A stretch of DNA of 64,000 nucleotides from Corella eumyota (Eukaryota > Chordata > Ascidiacea > Phlebobranchia > Corellidae). Of the stretch, positions 40,601 to 50,834 are shown piece after piece (position 1 is the stretch's first letter; every line of letters starts with the position of its first letter). The notes under the pieces are model-generated. The model did not search any database and was not told the DNA's origin. It worked only from the letters and a program-made list of their open reading frames with translations. The translations under genes were made by a program, and so were the position numbers. The DNA lies in assembly GCA_963082875.1 (NCBI GenBank), contig OY720098.1, forward strand, positions 16,244,001 to 16,308,000, read 5' to 3'.

Positions 40601-41387
40601 TATTTTAATGAACTGATAACGAAGACTAACAGAATATCTAAATATTTTATTCAATTAAATTTTGATTTAAATACGATACTGTTCACATGAATGTGCTTAT
40701 TTAAATTTTGATTGCATATAACCCCAATTAAGTTTTCAATTAATTATAGCAAGTGCCCTTTTAAGTACAACTTACTTGAAACAATTTAACAGAGAAAAAA
40801 AACTTTTAATAAAAGTTTTGAATTTTGGTTGACTTTCGTTACCCCAACCCAGTATGTAGTTTGGCTTTGCCAGTTTTGAAAAGTGTTAACTTTATCTATT
40901 GCCTATTTTACTTTTTTATTCAATTAAACAAATATTTTTGCTGTTATAATAACTTATATTTTACCAGTGTTAATAACTAGCTTGTTAAGATTTAAATAAT
41001 GTTGTCTCGTCTTCCAAAATGAGTGGGAAAGTTGCTCAGCATTTAATCTAACTTGTTCGTTCAGTTTCCATATTGTTTCCTACACACGAACAACAACAAA
41101 TAAGAATTAATTACCTTATCATAAATTATTTCACGAAAGATAATAAATTAAATTAAAAAATCATATAAAATATTGATATATAGGTTTTAATAACAACTGC
41201 TAGTTGTCCTTTTGATAATTCGAATTAGAAAAAACAGAATTATATTTTTTTATTGATGGTAATATAGAAAAATGAACAGTGTAAAATACATTTGCATTAA
41301 ATATTTATACCACACTGTTACCTGTTCAGATTTGATGAACAGTTTTTCCTCATGCAGTCTTCGTGCCAATTCCAATAACCCCGACAT
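25675..41387 (-). CDS. gapvd1: GTPase-activating protein and VPS9 domain protein 1 (Gapex-5)
   Basis: GAPVD1 acts at early endosomes as a guanine-nucleotide exchange factor for Rab5-type GTPases and also carries a RasGAP-like domain. I count about 33 exons and roughly 1,700 aa (human 1,478). The N-terminus (from 41387) reads MSGLLELARRLHEEKLFIKS. The RasGAP-like region spans the exons from about 40.4 to 36.2 kb (QFVDAYKVLGYQES, KLFLTAALHQPIME, VSPAIVNPELHG). The linker (36-29.4 kb) is Ser/Thr/acidic-rich and keeps family blocks such as MRKFEIR, SETWSMDVYASDSEAP, WSVEVLPSDSEPPD and RSRASTPGLS, plus one long exon (about 32496-31763). The VPS9 domain (29.1-25.7 kb) ends with GADDFTPVLVFVLIK, LLSTVQYVNSFLGEQLSGED and the C-terminus WWMQFTAATEFIKTIDDRK, very close to human. 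The Asp of GADD is the expected catalytic residue. Confidence 0.95.
26742..26795 (+). repeat. tRNA-like SINE relic
   Basis: A GTGGT-like A-box start is followed by GTTCTGGGTTTAAATCCC, a good B-box match. It lies in a gapvd1 intron, antisense to the gene. It is too short and diverged for a tRNA gene. Confidence 0.4.
28388..28670 (-). repeat. tRNA-derived SINE, best-preserved copy
   Basis: Read on the minus strand it begins ACCGGCAGCGTGGTGTAGTG, with a B-box-like GTGGGTTTAATCCCC about 50 bp later, then a body of about 200 bp and an AT-rich tail. Body landmarks on the plus strand are GTGTGATCTAAACATAGAGT, GACCCAGTCTTGAGTTACC, GATTATAATTGCC and GCGCCTTACTCAAGGGCGCT. The CG dinucleotides and intact boxes make it the youngest-looking of the window's copies. 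It lies in a gapvd1 intron, in sense orientation to the gene. Confidence 0.82.
38510..38585 (+). repeat. SINE head, antisense to gapvd1
   Basis: GGCAGCATGGTGTAGTTGTT followed by ATGAGTTTGATTCCCACTG is the tRNA-like head of the same SINE family on the plus strand. The body is not obvious beyond it. Confidence 0.6.
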
Positions 41388-41619
41388 TTTAAACAGATGT
41401 TTTAATATATTTAGATTAACATTTTTTTACTACAGGTATTTTAGTATACTCTGAAACCAGTTTAAGAAAAATTTTATGATTGTTGTTAAAATCGTAACCA
41501 AATTTAATTGATGTCTACTTATAAACATAATTTTAACCTTACATTATTTTAAAGTTTGTAAAACTAAAAAAGATCGAAAATACAGCAATCAGATATTAAA
41601 AATTAGCTTTTGGACATTT
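41388..41619 (-). promoter_or_regulatory. short pwp1-gapvd1 intercistronic region, possible trans-splice acceptor
   Basis: Only 232 bp separate the pwp1 stop from the gapvd1 ATG on the same strand. Reading downwards there is an ATTAAA-type poly(A) signal near 41507 and then a pyrimidine-containing acceptor ACTGGTTTCAG ending at 41451. This order (poly(A) signal, then acceptor, then downstream ATG) fits an ascidian operon with spliced-leader addition. It also fits two independent compact genes. Confidence 0.4.
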
Positions 41620-43170
41620 TTAAGAATTTAGTTGAAGTAGTTTGGCCCTTCTTTGTTTTATAATTTTTTGCTTTATCATAGTTTGATTAGATTTACGATC
41701 TAGCCTTTTTCTTTGTTTAATTCTTGGTCTTTTTTTCTCATTACTTATTATTTCATTTTCACTTTCTTTTTCCGAGTCTTGACTATTGTCGTTGTTGAAA
41801 GTTGAAAGTGATTCCAGCTCTGGAATGTCTTTTGTTGAGTTCCATATTTTAGCTCCGTCCCTTTCCCCACCCGCACAAATTACACCGTTTACATCAGGAT
41901 TGTTATGTAAACAAAAAACTTTTCCCATTTTCATATCTTTTTCGTGGAGTAATTTTGCCTCAGTGCTACCGACTTTCCACACTTTAACACAACCGTCCAC
42001 AGACCCACTGTAGAGATAGGATTGTGGAAGCATTACAAGGCCAGACACTGCTTGATTGTCATGGGCTTTCCATCGATATAAAGCTTTATTAGGTACCCTT
42101 TCGTCACAGCAAAACACTGTACCACTATCGGTACTAGCAAAGAAAAAATCAGTGTTCGTCAAGTCCCATGCAAGTTTTTCAATCTCACCTTTAAGTCTCC
42201 ATCTAACGCAGTCATTTGACCTGGTATCAAAAGTCATAACTTTACCGTCAAATGCACCCGACAATAAACATGTTTTGGAACCAGGTTTCCATTCAACAGC
42301 TTGCACTTTTTCGATGTGCTTTTTAAATGTTCTTTCAACTTGAAATTGTTTTAAATCCCATAAAACCACAATATGATCGACCGATGATGATGCTAATTTA
42401 CTTCTTATACAAGAAGACCATGATAAATCCATTACTGCATCGGTGTGCCCTCGTTTACTCTTAGAAATTTTAATTTTAGGTTCGTTAGTGCTATAACCTA
42501 ATGTAAACGCTGGATCTAATGTATTAAGAACATCAAGATCCCATATTTTAATTGTGGAATCTAGATTACCAATTGCAACAAAATTGCCACGGTCATTACT
42601 ATTTTTGTCTAGAATGCTTCCAGAATCGTAATCCAACCATTGCATACACAATGGAGCTACTTCTAGAGGAATATCATGATGAACATAAAAGTCTTTTGTT
42701 TTATGGTTGTAAACATGAACTTCCAAAGCACTGTAATTGTCATCACAGCGTGCACAAACCAATAAATTGTCGTCATCTTTTAATTTAATTGCCTCCTTTT
42801 CCGTTTCACCTTCGTCTGAATCGTTGTCAAGATCAGATTCGTATTTGTTGATGTATGGGTCATCTTTACTCGATGGAAAGACTACTAAGCCCGACAAACC
42901 GTCATCTCGAAAGTTGTTGTCTTCGTCATCATAATTGTCCATGTCGAATTCCTTTAAAAAATCATCGTCGCCATTTTCTTGGCTTCCATTCTCTGTTTTA
43001 CTTTTATTTCTGTCTTTTTTCTCACGTTTTGATTTTTTAAGTATTTTTCTAAGGTCCTCCCGGTTTAATTGGATCTTATCCGGGTTTGTTTTAGCCGCTT
43101 TCTTTTTAATCCAAGTGAGACAAAAAATCTGAGAACTTTTGCTTTCTTGTATTTCATCTTCTTCATCCAT
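41620..43170 (-). CDS. pwp1: periodic tryptophan protein 1 homolog (WD40), intronless
   Basis: PWP1 is a nuclear and nucleolar WD40 protein needed for rRNA transcription and ribosome production. This copy is one uninterrupted exon of 516 aa (human 501). The N-terminus keeps CLTWIKKKAAKTNPDKI, followed by a Lys-rich and then an acidic stretch (about residues 45-130). The family block LEVHVYNHKTKDFYVHHDIP comes next. WD repeats follow, with IKIWDLDVLNTLDP, GHTDAVMDLSW, HIVVLWDLKQF, VDGCVKVWKVG and KDMKMGKVFCLH. The C-terminus is Lys/Arg-rich (KKRPRIKQRKRLDRK), as expected for nucleolar targeting. The start is the first ATG in frame (MDEEDEIQESK). Vertebrate PWP1 has many introns, so the absence of introns beside the 33-exon gapvd1 is notable and may reflect a retrocopy that replaced the original. 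Confidence 0.93.
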   Translation of the reverse strand: MDEEDEIQESKSSQIFCLTWIKKKAAKTNPDKIQLNREDLRKILKKSKREKKDRNKSKTENGSQENGDDDFLKEFDMDNYDDEDNNFRDDGLSGLVVFPSSKDDPYINKYESDLDNDSDEGETEKEAIKLKDDDNLLVCARCDDNYSALEVHVYNHKTKDFYVHHDIPLEVAPLCMQWLDYDSGSILDKNSNDRGNFVAIGNLDSTIKIWDLDVLNTLDPAFTLGYSTNEPKIKISKSKRGHTDAVMDLSWSSCIRSKLASSSVDHIVVLWDLKQFQVERTFKKHIEKVQAVEWKPGSKTCLLSGAFDGKVMTFDTRSNDCVRWRLKGEIEKLAWDLTNTDFFFASTDSGTVFCCDERVPNKALYRWKAHDNQAVSGLVMLPQSYLYSGSVDGCVKVWKVGSTEAKLLHEKDMKMGKVFCLHNNPDVNGVICAGGERDGAKIWNSTKDIPELESLSTFNNDNSQDSEKESENEIISNEKKRPRIKQRKRLDRKSNQTMIKQKIIKQRRAKLLQLNS

Positions 43171-46100
43171 ATTTGTCCCACTTACCGTATTTATTGTTTT
43201 AAAATATTAAATCAAGACTATACAAACCTTTTTTGTCTGCTAGTAGCAATAATATTTTAATAAAAAGAAAATGCAAAACAAATTCTTAAGTTCGCAAATC
43301 GCATGCAGTTTGCTGGCTAATAATATTAACAACGGTTATAACTAATATACGATATATACAACAGTTGTAACTAAAACGTGTTTATTTACGTTAATAAAAA
43401 AATAAACAAACAAAACATAAATTTAGTTTTAAAATTAAAAAATATATGTTAAAATAAATATATATATATTTTTAAGTTGTACAAAAAAACGTCTATATAA
43501 ACTTTTCTTTTCTATATAAATAAAATTTCTAAGTTGTATTTTTAAAAATATTTTTACCGCTAGATTATGAAACGGAGTTGTTATAATAAATTAAAATTTT
43601 ATTAAATTAAAATTAATTTTATTGTATTAAATACGTATTTATTACAGGTAAGCGATTGCATTTATTTGATGTTTAATTTCCATATTTAAAAATTAAAAAG
43701 TTAAAAAAAACATCATGCATATTTTAACTGTTTTTACAAAAAAACATATTTGACGTAAACTAAAAACATTAATTAAAAAAATATTTATTAGAAACAATAA
43801 TCAAAAAACTAAAATATAAAATTAAACTTGAGAAAACATTTTCCAATTAAGCATGACTTTAATTATTTTTAATTGGGTGGAAATTGGGAGGTTTCGTGTC
43901 ATTATTGACAATCTATAGTGTAATATAATAACTACAAAATTAAGATGTCAACACTTTTGTAATCTTAAAACCTCCTGGTTAATTGGCACTGTACAGCAAA
44001 TCTATCCAATACTATTGCACATGCAACAGGCACGTTATAACCCACATGAAAATCATGCACAACGCATTGGTGCATTCATCTATACATAGGTTCATAAAAT
44101 ATGCAACAAGTCAATTTAACGTTGACCAGGTTTATTAGAAAAACTAATTAGACACAAATAGTTGTTTATTTTTGTAAATGCCTGAAATAGTAACAGTTTT
44201 GCATAAGCTACAACCTTTTAATGTTTTTTATACGAGTTTTCAATTGCACATGACAATTAAGACTATACAAAAAATAACATTTTATTACATTGGAATAAGG
44301 AGCAAATGATTTTTATAGTTTTAGCCATTCCATAGATAAAAAATGTTTGTAAAGTAAGTAACCCCTTGCACCGTCATCAAATTGCTCCAAAGCTGTTTTT
44401 CTATATTTTGATTCAAAGCAACCCATTTTTTGCTTGACCAATAAAAAACATAAACTTTTTTAAGAGTTTAGTATAATAAAACAATTACCAAGTTACATAA
44501 CATATTTGTCGTTATTATTTTGAATGGGCCGGCCGGTCCATACGTAAGTTTAATTGGGTTCGATCAAATGGACATCAGCAGGCAATGATTGCAGCAACAA
44601 CATGTTTTGCATTCTTTAAATGAATGTGTTTGTGATAACATATTTGTAAGTTTTGCCTGTTTGAATAATGGTAAACAGGAAAATATTTTTTGTTTGGTTT
44701 AAATTTACAATTTAAGTAGGGCAGCAGGAACACAGCGGTAATTTTTATTTTTCCTATAACTGTATAATATTTTTTTTCAAAATGCGCGGTTTAAAAAAAA
44801 TTTAATCAGCAAAACTATACCTATTAAAAATTTTACTAAACAAAATTTAGTTAAAATAAAAATCTTAAAATAAAATGCAGAATGGCATCTTAAAATTGTA
44901 TATTTAAACTACAAAAAAACAACATGTTTCGAGTTCGTTCTAGACATTTCTATATTTGACATAATATTATTGATTTATCTAAACCTCTAACACCTTATAG
45001 TAAACATACTATATAACATACACATGTTGAAAAAACACACATCTTAAATCTATTTTAAATCATTACAAAATCTTTTTCACCACCTGATTAATTCCCCAAA
45101 CGGTATACAGGTCAATGTCGTAATGTAACACAGACTATTTTTATTGCCATACGTAACACAGTCGCGGGTTAAACTTTTATATTTATTTTTTGTGGCGCAA
45201 TTTTTGTTGATAAAGCATGCGCGACTTATGGGTTATCTAATGTTTGCAAAGCCAAGTGAAATTTCAACAAAGACTGATTTGATATGTAATAAAAAAAATT
45301 CTAGTTAATTATTGCCATATAGGTTTTTTTTTTGGTACGCTGTAATATTACATGTAATATTACGGTTATTTTTTATTATTACTTTTTGGTCAGAATTAAA
45401 AAAAAAACTTACCCTATAACTTAACATGGTAATTTTACCAGCAGCCTAAATAAACGTTTGTTAAAAATTTTTTGACGTTTTTTTCTTAAAATAGATGTTG
45501 TTTTATGTTGTAAAATGACATTTTAAAAATCTGTTGGTGTGTGTAATAAAAACAAAACGCATCATAAACCTAACAAAAATATTAAATTAAAAACTTTAAA
45601 TTTTTTTGCTAATTTATAGTTGATTAGGTGCATTTTAAACTAAAATAAATCTATTAACAAACAAATACATAAGTAGATTTATATATCGGGCAATTTATAA
45701 ACAAATTTATAATTATATTTTATTTTTTAATTTTAGAAAAATTTCTTAAAGAGAAATGTTTAAATTTAATTAAAATAACCTTCTTATAATTCTGTATGCC
45801 ATTCATTTTACTATTCCTTTGGGGTATTATAATTTTGTAAAGGATAAAAATCGATCGAACCCTTGATTGGACACGCACTCCGAGCGTGATAGGCGCGTGA
45901 TATACGGTAACTAATGTTGCACAATGCACGTGCTCTGTTAGAGAAGGGGAAATAACAACACGGCGTTTTTTTGCGAGGTTATTATAGCCAGCTGACTCGG
46001 CTTGGTTATTTGCGAACGCTCGAAGCTAGGGGTCACAGAAAAATAAACAAACACAAAAGGTGTGTTAAAATATGTCATTTCGACAAACCAAAACACAAAA

Positions 46101-46983
46101 TTTGCTATAAATTCGCTTAAAATCGCAACAGTAACGTAATAAAGATATTATTTTTAAATTGCCGGTATGAACTCAACAAAACGGTTCAAACAGCGAGTAA
46201 ATAACGTTAACCCTAAGCTTAGGTTTATATAGAAATCGAAAACAACTTATATTATCGCTGTGGTAGGCGGCCGTTACAAAGACTTGTTGATTGCACTTGG
46301 CGATTTTCGAATCACGTGACACGGTTTTCTTGACAGCGAAAAACAAGTCAGTTATGACGCAAATTCGCGCCTTTCGTGCAGTATATAGCGTTGCTAATGT
46401 TTTGTTGATAACTGTGGTTAATTGCTGTATTTAACATAACAAAATGTTTATACCAAGCGTGGTATATAGTGGTCAGTATATAAGTAATGCATTTTAAGCC
46501 CAGAGCATGTCAGTTGGTAATTTAGGCCAGGCTAAGGGGACAAGAGAAAAAAATGAATTGCCGAACCTATTCTGCAATACCCGCTCTGTACTTTTGTTAT
46601 GTGAACTCAATTCGTGGGCGAAGTGGTAAAAAAGCCGCATTATTTGCCTTCAGAGGTCTGGTTTTAAAGCCCTTTTAGTAGGCAAAGGTTACAACATGAC
46701 GCTATATTTGAAAGCTTGGCACTGCGGTTTAACTCGGGCCTAGAGATAAACATATGGGTAAAAGAGTTTGCCAAGGTAATCAATAAAATAATGTCGAGTA
46801 AGCGTTTTAGATACAGTTCACTCTGAGCTCACAAGTTAGTCGTTTGAAATAGGTTTGCAAGGCAGTTGTTCATGATAAGGTTACGACTTGGCCTATTAAA
46901 AAACATAATTAAATGTTATTCTATATTTTAGATATAAAGTTAAGATAAAATATTTATTAAAAAAAATTGTAACAACGTTTAAA
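43171..46983. other. gene-poor region upstream of pwp1
   Basis: About 3.8 kb without a convincing gene. The pwp1 promoter must lie at its left end. A perfect 22-bp palindrome sits at 45342-45363. The part at 45830-46400 is visibly less AT-rich, with several CG dinucleotides and a CACGTG at 45926. A TATATAAG box lies at 46477-46484 and a decayed tRNA-like relic at about 46617-46680 (plus strand). An ATTGACAAT inverted SOX-type pair lies near 43904. Any regulatory role is inference. Confidence 0.35.
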
Positions 46984-47025
46984 ATGTCGTTCGATTTAAA
47001 CAACAACAACAACAACAATGCAAAG
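46984..47025 (+). CDS. possible small first exon (Asn-rich)
   Basis: An ATG opens a 14-codon frame, MSFDLNNNNNNNAK, that ends at a GGTAAAAT donor-like site. A TATATAAG box lies about 500 bp upstream. The first good acceptor after it (TTTTTTTAG at about 47643) would add about two dozen codons before a stop. It could instead be an upstream alternative exon of hdhd5, since its donor phase is 0. The (AAC)6 run could also be an ordinary microsatellite. Confidence 0.25.
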
Positions 47026-47880
47026 GTAAAATATTTTTAATTTACTTATGCTTATAACGTATACGTTAAAGTTGTTTATGTGTATTAAATCATGAAAGAT
47101 AAATTAATAATCACTGGTGTTTTTTTGTGACGCCGTTTTTGATATGTTACATCAATTTTTCACCGACACCGAGTTGACGTTATTAGAGCGTCATTAATTA
47201 ATTATATACCGGCCGGCGTTGGAGCGCTCTGTGTTATCATTGATGTAACGACACTTGCTATGATGTATCTCAGTCGTTTAGCGTAACGAATAATATTTTT
47301 TGATTTTTTGCTTTATTTAAAATATTTTAAAAGTTAACCTGACCTAATTTTTTTTATTTTGAATAAACCTTTAATATTAAGTCAAAATAACTTCCTGTTT
47401 AAGTAATTGAGAAAATGCCGTTTTAATGCAATAAGGGAAGCAAATTTTTGGCCTGCCTAAAATGAAATGCCATCTTTAAATAAAAAGTGAAAAATTTTAA
47501 ATATTTTTTAAAAAACCTATCGACAAAAAATGTATTGATTATCATTGTGCTATTTCGCAATTTTTTTGTAAAATCGATTATTAAGCATATGTCAAAATAT
47601 CGAATGCCGAAAAACAATTAAGTTTTTGTCTTGGCTTTTTTTAGGCAACTCAAAAGTATTGTTTTAATTCATTTCCGCCTTTCAAATACAATTCAATTTG
47701 CGAAGCCGGCAATTTATGATACTTTTTATGACGCAGATTTAGTAACCAGATATGCCTTAATTTAAACGAACAAAACCCTTTAAAGCTATACGCGTTTATT
47801 TTGTAACAAATGTCGTTATTACGCAACAATTAAACAAATACCAGTGTTTTGAAATATTGCGCAAATTTTGGTGTCAGAAT

Positions 47881-50834
47881 ATGACAACGAAACGTTTTTT
47901 AAACCTATTGCAAAATTTAAAATGTGTAAAGTTACAGCGTTTTCGATTTTGTACACAGGAACAGAAAAAGCCTCGATTTGGCCTGATGTTTGATATTGAT
48001 GGCGTCTTACTAAGAGGTAAAACCCCTATTCCTTATGCTGATAACGCTCTAAAAGCGTTGATGGATCCCACGAACCGGGAATTCATTGTGCCAGCTGTTT
48101 TCTGCACGAATGGATTCGGTCTCAGAGAGGTCAAGGCAAAAACGTTGTCCGAAAAATTGGGCATCCACGTAAGAAAAAAACGATTTTTTGGTTAAAGTAA
48201 TATACAAAACTACATACCAGCCTTTAATGTCTAAAGAGTGCCTCATAGACATACTTAACCTAAATATTGCTCTCATGGGGATAAAGCGTTGTCGATGTTA
48301 TCAATTCGTCATACAAGTATTAATCATTTTCCATGTTATTGTGTAGGTAAGTCCAGACCAGATCGTAATGTCGCAGACTCCATTGGAAATGTTTCATGAT
48401 TTCCACGACAAATGGTGTCTCATTTCAGGCCCAGACCATGACGGTGGCTGTGTTGATGTAGCTAAAAGGTAAACAAATGAAATAAACCTCTATCATTTTT
48501 TTGTGCGTTATAGTTTTTGGCCTACCAAGTTTAAATGTGCCCTACCTTAGTAGGCTACAATGATAGTACCCTTTTTACCTCTAAGCATTTGTTGATTCTC
48601 ATGCTTTATTTACATCTTTAGCCTTGGATTTCGCAAAGTCGTGACTATCGACCAGTTGCGAGAGGCTTATCCATATTTGGACTGGGTGGATCGAACAAGA
48701 TGGCCTAAAGGTCATGCGGAAGACGACGACTCTTTTCCAGCTATCGAGGCTGTTGTTATGCTAGGTGAACCCGTAAGGTAAGTAGCTCAAACGTTTGGAA
48801 AATTTTAGGGTTCCGTAAATTATGTACAGTGGCAATGTATGCCTAACTAACATTGTTATTTTACTAGATTCGTATGTTTAGCGTAACTAATTTTGTATTT
48901 TATATGGGCTTATTTAAAGTAATTTTTTTATAATATCTTGCAGATGGGAAACAAACCTTCAATTAATTATTGACGTTCTTGCAACTCACGGCAAGCCGAA
49001 CAGTCCACCCAACTACGACTTGCCACAGCTACCAGTTCTCGCGGTAAACATGGACCTACAATGGATGGCCAAGGCTAATATTCCGAGGTTAGCGAGTTCA
49101 TATTTTAAATCCTGTTTTGCAGATTTGCTGATAGCGTTGTTTTTGTGCCAAGTGGCCTACATTTGTTTTCGTGTATTTTAAAAGCGAAATTGCCGAACTC
49201 TCTGCTAAGGTTATAACTATGTTATAACAAACATTAAATGTAAATTTCTAAACCTTTATAGAAATTTATGTTACATGTAAAATTATTTCCAAAATCCAGA
49301 AATATTTAAATTTGTGATGTCTGTTTTTTAGATTTGGCCACGGCGCATTTTTAGTGTGCCTGGAAAATTTGTACAAAAAAATCTCAGGCAAGGAGCTTCA
49401 ATACACCGCCTTGATCGGGAAACCGAGCGAAATCACCTACGAATACTCGCAAAAACTCATCGAAGAAATTGCAACTGATATGAACATTCCAGAATTGGAA
49501 ACTGTTTATGCAATTGGGTGTGTATTGATTTAAATTAGAACAAGCATTCTACGTGACACAATTTTTAAACTTGTTTATACGTTGTAACTTGCTAAATTTT
49601 TGCATAAAAAACGTGCTAAGTTACACCGTGCAATTTTGTGGGTCGCTTGTTGACGAGAGTTGTTCGTAAATATGTTTTCTATTTTAGAGACAATCCTTTA
49701 ACTGACATTTACGGGGCTAACATGTTCAACCGATTTCTTGACAAGAAAAGATCCAAGATCGAACAAAAGAAAATCGCATACAAAGAGCATTCGTAAGTAT
49801 TATCCTGTTTTATATTTATAGATTTTGCTAATTAAACATTATTAATAGATAATACATGAAATAATGTGACTGTATTTTTATCGCAAACACATCAGGGCGT
49901 TTGTAAAAACAAGTTTACCACACTCTCTCTGTTACGATTTGCGAAAACAGCTTAGTAATATCACGTGATGTTTTCTCATTACATATCTGTTGTGAAACTT
50001 ATGAAAAACACAATCTAATTTTTCTTACAGATCTCCTAAAGTTGGACGTCAGCGAACTACGAGCGATGACCTGGTCGCAGATCATAATTCGACCGATTCG
50101 CATTTTAGCCTTCATGGAGATATCACAAACGTCCGTGGAATAAAACGGTAAGTAACAAAAAAAACTGTAATTAGGCCTTTAACATGACGCAAGTTAGCCT
50201 TAATCAACCCTTTTAAAACGCCCTTATTGGTACTTACCTAAAACCACCAAGTACAAACTGGGTTAAATCATAACCTACTGAAGTGTGTTTGATTACGTAT
50301 TTATGTGCACATTGCCATTGCTAGCTGACCTCGTTTCATGGTGCAGCTAGATCGTGCACTGTCAGCATATTGTTAGACACGATAGGTTTAAGCTTGTAGA
50401 TTGCGTAACCTATTTGTGGATTATTCGAAATTTTTGTTTTAATTTAAAGTACTTTATAATAAAGTTAAATATGTAATTTTAGTTAAGCAATAAAGGCATT
50501 AATAGACTTGGAATTGGATGAATTAGACAAGTGTAATTAATATTCATTGTTTTTTAAATGTAGTTGTACTTCAATTCTTGTATGCACCGGTGTATACCAG
50601 CCGACACTTGATGTGCCCAAGATGAGAAAACCCAGTAAAGTGAACAACGAGGAATTAGATGCCAGCATTTCTCCCTTGCCAGCACCTGTGTGCAGGAAAC
50701 AATCCTGTGACGTCGACCACGGACATAGAGACCTTCCCTACACCGAGGAAATGACCAAGGCAGACCACATCATGTACGATGTGAAATGTGCTATAGACAA
50801 AATTTTTGAAATCGAGGACTGGTGCGGCCAGTGA
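47881..50834 (+). CDS. hdhd5: haloacid dehalogenase-like hydrolase domain 5 (CECR5-type)
   Basis: HDHD5 is a HAD-superfamily protein of mitochondria whose substrate is not firmly known. Eight exons (47881-48168, 48347-48468, 48622-48777, 48944-49087, 49332-49517, 49688-49792, 50031-50147, 50564-50834) total 1,389 nt and give 462 aa. The first 25 residues (MTTKRFLNLLQNLKCVKLQR...) are basic and free of acidic residues, as in a mitochondrial targeting peptide. HAD motif I is FDIDGVLLRG, motif II FCTNGFG, and motif IV GDNPLTDIYGAN. Between them lie SPDQIVMSQTPLEMF, AVVMLGEPVRWETNLQLIID and a cap region ending IGKPSEITYEYS. A low-complexity insert (KKRSKIEQKK to GIKRC) precedes the final TSILVCTGVY block. 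The ATG at 47881 was chosen because it begins the targeting peptide. A poly(A) signal AATAAA lies at 51306-51311. Confidence 0.93.

Noticed and set aside
41786-43260. Several plus-strand open frames opposite pwp1
   Set aside because: They shadow a well-conserved WD40 gene on the minus strand and have no recognisable content.
45342-45363. TAATATTAC inside the palindrome as a rolling-circle origin
   Set aside because: The 9-mer is AT-rich and expected by chance here; there is no nearby replication gene or stem-loop of the right layout.
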